Positions 58,915 through 64,000 of a stretch of 64,000 bases of DNA are shown here, piece by piece. The translations under genes and the position numbers were made by a program. Below the pieces are notes generated by a model. The model was not told the origin of the DNA and ran no database searches. It saw only the letters and a program-made list of their open reading frames with translations. The first letter of the stretch is position 1; each line of letters opens with the position of its first letter. Origin of the DNA: Melampsora larici-populina 98AG31 (Eukaryota > Basidiomycota > Pucciniomycetes > Pucciniales > Melampsoraceae); assembly GCF_000204055.1 (NCBI RefSeq), contig NW_006768781.1, forward strand, positions 1,070,612-1,134,611, in the 5' to 3' direction.

Positions 58915-59296
58915 AGTCAAACCCCTCGAACCCCACCCCCCAAACAAGAAGAAAGAGAAGAGAAAGCTCGCGAATTATGATCTCTAGTGATAATGCTTAG
59001 ACAGATAATGTACATTTGAAAGTAATAAAATTAAGTTGATGTTGGTTCATTGAAATCTCCCAATGTTAATTCCATTGGATAATCAAATTCTTTGAAAGCT
59101 GAGATAATCTCATTTGGACTGGGTGTTGGAAGTGAGATTGTTTGGTTGTTGAAAAGTTGATGAGGTGTTGAAATGTGTTGTGTTTTTTTGTTGACGAATG
59201 TTGTTTTGGTACCGACGTCGGGACAGGTATATTGGCAAAAATTTGATTGGTCAAGCTGGAACGCAAGATATTTCTTCATTTAAATACAAGTGCATA
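58915..59296. repeat. Direct duplication, copy 2 (382 bp)
   Basis: Second copy, with the same open frame at 59031-59279. After each copy comes a different spacer of roughly 83 nt and then a second shared word (GGGCCTAAAGAAAATAATAC, 58767 and 59379), so the duplicated unit is about 500 bp with an exchanged inner segment. Confidence 0.9.
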
Positions 59297-59396
59297 CGAT
59301 CTAGATATATGTATCTCATCATTTCATCCTAGTAGGTTGTGGAACTTAAGTAGCAAGTCTGTAGTATGCTAGGAGTGAGGGCCTAAAGAAAATAAT

Positions 59397-59640
59397 ACCG
59401 AGTTACCGAGTCAAGTGAATCAAATATATACAAGATGAAAGTGTGGAACAACAGGCAATGGATACAAAAGATTGGGACTGGACAATGAATTTAAAGAAGA
59501 CCTTACCGAGTCAAGTGAAGCGTTATATACAAGGTGAAAATATAGTAAACAAAGTGGAACAACAAGCGATGGCTACAAGGGACACCGGAAAAAGGCAGAT
59601 GAAAAAGTCAGGTGGCCAACGGACAATGAATGAAATGTGA
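59397..59640. repeat. Two imperfect repeats of about 100-120 bp
   Basis: The series ACCGAGTCAAGTGAA…TATATACAAG.TGAAA…GTGGAACAACA.GC.ATGG…GGACAATGAAT occurs twice, at about 59402-59492 and 59509-59633. The open plus-strand frame across them (59443-59640) is a repeat product and not a supported gene. Confidence 0.6.
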
Positions 59641-59693
59641 TTTGCCTTCTCGGACCAAGGTAAGGTGGTGGAAAATCTCATCCAAAAATGGAT

Positions 59694-61351
59694 CTACCTC
59701 GTTAATGCACATCTGACAGGCTGCTTCATATACATGAACAACCAATCATCGTGATAAAACATAATTGCATATGTCAGCAAGGGGTGATGACTATCAGAAC
59801 ATGATGAAACAGTCGACTGACCATCAGGACCAGAAATTCTGGTGGGAGAATCACCTGTAATTGATCCGGTGAAGACCGATACACAAGCCTTCCTGCGCTT
59901 ATAGGGGGGGGCTGTAACAACATTATATTGAGTTCACAATGAATATAGTGGTAAGGAATTTATTTGTGCTTACCCTCGTCAGACTTAGTTGGATGCTTGA
60001 CTGAATTGGCGATGATCTTGCGTGTTGCAAACCTGTTGGACCGTTTGAATTGAATGTCTCTAGCTGATAGATCAAGTTCATAGTCAGTCTTTGTAAAAAA
60101 TGAATGCCAGGTTTTCGAACCCACCATTATCATCGTTGATTTCCAGGGAAACTTCTGCTCTACCTCGTTTTTTATTAGTGATGGCACTATTGGTGTGCCA
60201 GTGAGCTGGAGGAATATTGCCAAAAGCATAAGAGGTATGACCGTAGTAGTGAGGTGAATTAGTTAAAACCAACTAATTCACGTATATAGATTTTTCAAAC
60301 CCACCATCATTATTGTCGATATCCATGGGAACTTCAGCTGTAGCTTGGTTTTCATTAGTGGTGGGACTATCGGTGTGCCGGTGAGCTGTAAGAAAGGTTT
60401 TCAAAAGCGTAAAAGGTATGACCGGAACAGTGATTTGAAACGGCAAATTCAAATCAACTCCAGACCAGAGTAAAAAGACAATTCGAAGAATTTGAGAGAA
60501 GGATCAGGAAAGCAAGTATCGGAACCTACAGATCACATCAGCAGCATTAAGTAACAGGTCGATCCCACTAGAATCAGAAGTGGGGATAATTTCCTCCGCC
60601 GACACCCAAGAAGAGTTAATCAATATCATAGTCCTTCGTAGCACGGATTGATCTAATAATGGCTCGGTGACAGTGTATTCTGGAGATTTGCTCCCGATCG
60701 AGGACACGACATCATCAGAGCCACCGTCGCTTGAAGTGCTGGAAGATTTGTGAACGCTGCCATTGCGATTATGAGGTGATTGTGATAGTTTTGATGTGAC
60801 TGCAAAACAAAAAGCACACCAATCAACAAGACACCCAAGAAGTACTTGCAAGAAGTAGAGAAAATTTTCAAACATACGTAGAAAACAAGGTGAGTCAACT
60901 AAAGCATCTTTGTCATTGGAACCCAGAATATTGAACTCAGGATCTGTGGTCGAGTTAGGAGCCAGAAAAGGGTCGCCTGGCGTGGAGTCGGGTGAAGGTA
61001 ACCGATCATCATGTGGAAATTCACTTGACAAGCTCATGCAGTGAGAAACACTAGAAATTGCGCTTTGAGTGACTTCTGCCACTGGTGTAAGAAAAGGATC
61101 TCCCAAAGTCTGAGTGGACTTGGAATGGAATGAAGGCGTTTGAAAGGTAAAAGTAGCTTGTTTTACGACTGCTTGCTCAGTAGTTCCAGCTGCAGAGGTA
61201 TCAGATGAACCTTTTGATACAAAAAACCATGGAGTCAGTTCCCGAAAGATGAGCTTGTCCAAGAGCTGTAATGAGAAAGCTCACCGAACAAGTTTCTCGC
61301 CTTTGTAATGCGGTTCTTCAGAAATCTAATCGTGCTCTTGACCACCTTCAT
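59694..61351 (-). CDS. Unrecognised seven-exon gene with a duplicated 81-bp exon
   Basis: Exons 61285-61351, 60878-61210, 60530-60799, 60305-60385, 60125-60205, 59974-60063, 59694-59911 join in frame to 379 residues plus stop, every internal junction in phase 1. It starts with a basic helix (MKVVKSTIRFLKNRITKARN), has a Ser/Thr/Pro-rich middle with twice-repeated GDPFL(T/A)P, and then two similar 27-residue exons (SHRHTDSPTTNENQ… and AHWHTNSAITNKKR…). A basic exon (RDIQFKRSNRFATRK) and a C terminus with YKRRKACVSVF follow. No known domain is recognised. It may be nuclear given the basic patches. The consistent frame supports a real gene. Confidence 0.65.
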
Positions 61352-61611
61352 GACACGCGCAGCAGTATTAAAACAGTGAGAGGCGATGAAAGATATTTGA
61401 TTGAATCAAAGCTGGTCGATTCAGAAAGGAAGTCAAGGATGTAACGACCAGAAGGGGTTGTGTTGGTATATCGCAATGGAAAGTGCGTTCTAGAGATGGA
61501 GAAGATAGACGCGAAGATTTTGGGCATACCAACATATAAAGATTTGTAAAGTTCTTGACCGTAGCGGTCAAATGACAAGTGGTATAGCTTTTTGCCTTTG
61601 TTCACATTCAT
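61352..61611 (-). other. Possible small open frame upstream of the seven-exon gene
   Basis: A minus-strand frame from an ATG at 61611 encodes 87 residues (…LYHLSFDRYGQELYKSL…) ending just before the start of the next gene. It could be an upstream ORF, a separate small protein, or a remnant exon. No domain is recognised. Confidence 0.25.
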
Positions 61612-61745
61612 CTCATACCAACATCTCTACCTTTTCCTTGTCTCAAACATCAGAGGAAACCCTCCGCGGTGAGCATATATCTAAAAGGGAGTCATCATTT
61701 GACATCATGAGACTGATTCTCGGCTAGAGATGTTATTTGGTCACC

Positions 61746-62105
61746 AAACAACGTTTATGCCCGAAACTTGCCGAACTTCTCTACAGCACCACAAAAAAAA
61801 GCAGAAAGGCCGGTCCATCATACGGCACAGAATATTAGGAAGAAAGAAAGGATCAGAACCGATGGGGCCCAATCCACATTATCAGAACCAATAGGTCTCT
61901 TACTAAAGATAACGGAATATACAAAAAAAAAATTGTTTGGTGACTAAACAACTTTATGGAGAGGCCAAAACTCGCCGAACGCTTCTACAGCACACCAAAA
62001 AGAAAGCAGAAAGACCCACCCATAACAACGTTTATGGAGAGGCCGAAACTTGCCGAACACTTCTACAGCCCACCAAAAAGAAAGCAGAAAGGCCCATCCA
62101 TAGAT
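61746..62105. repeat. Three imperfect copies of an about 75-bp repeat
   Basis: The unit CAACGTTTATGGAGAGGCCG…CTTGCCGAACACTTCTACAG…AAAGCAGAAAGGCCCATCC occurs at about 61747-61820, 61947-62023 and 62026-62103. The last two are adjacent. The first lacks GGAGAGG. Confidence 0.75.
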
Positions 62106-62399
62106 CAATCTACACTACCAGCATTCTCATCTTACTCTCTCTATGATAAAGCACAAAGGCTGAATCACGACATTAGGGGTTGCCTACTAGCCCTTTCGAA
62201 ATACGACCAATTATAGAATCCAGGATGGCCTACGTGATCAATGGAGTGATACATAAGCTTCCAGACTTCCTTACTTGCTTTATCTGTCCACTGCTCTAAA
62301 CCAACTCTGGTGTAGCTTTTTGACGTTCCCTAAGCCGTCAAGCCTGTGAGTGTCTTACAAACGATAATCTCTTTTTTTGGCGGGTTTGTGTCCTGCTCT

Positions 62400-62720
62400 A
62401 AACCACTTCTTTTTACCCAGATCCATTTGATTATTTTCTTCTATATTTGACGGACCTATCCTAGCCGTATTTCTTGCAAAGCGTTCAATCTATCACGTTT
62501 GTGAGCATCTTATCCATTATTACTGAAGTCCGAGATGATGACACTGACTTCTGTTTTTGCTATCCTTTCTATGTTGGTCTGGTGTTTCAACGTTCAGTCT
62601 ATCAAGCTTGTGAGTACCTTATCCACTTCATTATCTTTGCTAAAATCTCTGATCATCTCTGGCTTCTGTTCCCGCTAGTGTATCTTCTGTTCCTCAGAAC
62701 GACCCAGAAACGTTACTGTT
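62400..62720. repeat. Imperfect repeats with GTTCA(A/G)TCTATCA(C/A)G
   Basis: Two roughly 100-bp units, around 62485 and 62590, share GCGTTCAATCTATCACGTTTGTGAG-like text; a weaker third lies near 62340. They include GTGAG, so they could be duplicated exon-intron borders. No gene model was found. Confidence 0.4.
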
Positions 62721-62768
62721 CTACAACCCCTCCATACACCACTTAGAGTAGTAAGTTGTTTTGGTTTC

Positions 62769-63578
62769 ATGTTGGCTTATCACTCCATTTTAGGTCTTCT
62801 GATTGCTCGTAAACATTTAGCAATGGCCATCAGGATCTGCCAAACTTTCAACGTCATTGGGGATGTCTATGTAGGAATAAGAAGCACACGCATCCAAGAC
62901 CAACGCCGCCGAAGTGTGACACCTGCGTCAAATCACGATCGAAATATGAATGCTTCACCATCCAGCCGATCTGACACACCCATGAATGATGATGATGATC
63001 AGGATGTACTCGCTTTGCCACAAAGCCGCGCGGTCACACCCATGAGCGGTTATGAAGCTCCTCCCTCACCTGTTGAACTAGCTGCCCCGCCAATTGATCA
63101 CGACGCAAATATAATTAACCCCCCAGTTGATCACAATGTGCGCATACCTCATTCACCACGCCGCCGTTCACCACGTCTTTCTGTACGCCCTTTACCGCGC
63201 CGTTCACCACGCCGTTCACCACGTCTCGCTGCAAGACTTTCACCACGTCCTGGCACACCCCTAGTCAATCACAATCGAAACAGAAGACATCGCCATCAAC
63301 GTGTTTGGCCCTATTTGATCAAGCGCAATTTGAGGATGATCTCTCCCGACGAAAATCCACGGTTTTGGCAGAAGGCGTTTACTTTAAGAGACGATTTACT
63401 TCAGTTTATGATGCCTGATTGCAATCTCTGGGACTTTTTGACCACCCGAAAGGTCCTTCGCCAGCTTATTGCACACTTTGATCCTGCCTACTACCTCCGC
63501 CGCCGAATTAATAAGGGTGAGCTCATCGAAATCTATCGGGAAATTGTCAGCAGTGAGTTTGGAGTGATATATGGCTGA
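62769..63578 (+). CDS. Unrecognised protein with Arg-Ser-Pro-rich repeats
   Basis: A single open frame of 269 residues from the ATG at 62769. The N terminus is followed by an Asp/Ser-rich part containing TP sites (SVTPAS, SDTPMN, AVTPMS). A cluster of RRSPR/SPRL repeats follows (about residues 128-165). The C-terminal region (about 180-269) looks globular (VWPYLIKRNLRMISPDENP; CNLWDFLTTRKVLRQLI; HFDPAYYLRRRINKGELIE). No family is recognised. Upstream AG sites mean a first exon could be missing. Confidence 0.5.
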   Translation: MLAYHSILGLLIARKHLAMAIRICQTFNVIGDVYVGIRSTRIQDQRRRSVTPASNHDRNMNASPSSRSDTPMNDDDDQDVLALPQSRAVTPMSGYEAPPSPVELAAPPIDHDANIINPPVDHNVRIPHSPRRRSPRLSVRPLPRRSPRRSPRLAARLSPRPGTPLVNHNRNRRHRHQRVWPYLIKRNLRMISPDENPRFWQKAFTLRDDLLQFMMPDCNLWDFLTTRKVLRQLIAHFDPAYYLRRRINKGELIEIYREIVSSEFGVIYG

Positions 63579-63579
63579 G

Positions 63580-64000
63580 GTAAGTAATATGTTTTGCACT
63601 TGTTTTGGACTTTTTTATGAAAATGAGCACTAACGTAATGTTTTGCTATGTTAAAGGGTCCGTCTTTGGGTTATCTGTCTTGATCATACGTCTCAAAAGT
63701 TACAAATGTCTACTACAGATTTATCTTACAATCTTGTGTTATGCTTGAATCTGATGCTTTCTTTCTGTGTACATAATTTTATTCTTATGATTTTTGGTGA
63801 ACATATTTTCTCTCTTGTTGCTATCTTCTGGTTGAAATCATGTACATATTTTCATTCTTATGCTTCTGGGTGTACATATTTTCTGTCTGTGTTTCAGTCG
63901 AGTGGTGAGAATACTTGGAATGGAAGATGTGTCTCAAGGGGGAGGTCATATTCAAAAAGCTTTTCATAGTTCCACGAATAATGAAAGAAGCTTGAAAGCA
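63580..64000. other. No supported gene; window edge
   Basis: T-rich sequence with small internal repeats (GTACATATTTTC twice near 63841-63880). A plus-strand open frame (63706-63969) has no recognisable domain. Confidence 0.4.

Noticed and set aside
58301..59296. CRISPR-like or tandem gene array
   Set aside because: Only two long copies with no short regularly spaced repeats; eukaryotic context.

Overview
The window looks like a piece of a filamentous fungal nuclear genome, most likely a rust fungus (Pucciniales, Melampsora- or Puccinia-like). Evidence: genes with many short GT-AG introns, an intron-containing nuclear tRNA, Mrc1/claspin and PMR1-type ATPase sequence, a Tet-like 2OG-Fe(II) oxygenase-type gene of the kind expanded in rusts, several small cysteine-rich secreted proteins, and dense, nested Copia, hAT and PIF/Harbinger elements. 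The species call is inference. A 100-base N run (31576-31675) is a scaffold gap.

Layout. 0.2-4.7 kb: an Ile-tRNA(AAU), a decayed PMR1-type Ca2+/Mn2+ ATPase, and a decayed Tet-like gene. 4.8-13.6 kb: a repeat island with a GC-rich hAT-like element carrying a 3-bp-TSD MITE, a second hAT MITE with a perfect 8-bp TSD, a small Harbinger MITE, and a two-gene PIF/Harbinger element (broken DDE transposase plus Myb/SANT-like protein). 14.2-22.5 kb: a metallo-beta-lactamase-fold hydrolase, a secreted protein ending in a helix-turn-helix-like segment, and a cutinase-family secreted esterase with Gly-rich arms. 24.4-28.9 kb: MRC1 with a poly-G frameshift. 30.3-41.8 kb: three tandem paralogs of a six-cysteine secreted protein with the same five-exon structure and a shared promoter block. 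A young, intact Copia element (two 892-bp LTRs that look identical) lies between copies 1 and 2. 42-47 kb: a long-TIR MITE, a membrane-anchored glycosyltransferase-like gene and a Cys-rich secreted gene. 48.2-52.7 kb: a decayed hAT transposase. 52.9-64 kb: an Hsp70-like fragment, an unrecognised gene remnant, four unrecognised genes or ORF sets (one with a duplicated 81-bp exon), and short duplications.

Functionally, the region mixes host-interaction candidates (three-member secreted family, cutinase, secreted HTH protein, Cys-rich protein) with housekeeping genes (MRC1, MBL hydrolase, glycosyltransferase-like) and transposons, as is typical of effector-rich rust regions. Exon models were built by hand from splice signals and reading-frame continuity. 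Where exon lengths sum to a full frame this is stated. No database search was possible.
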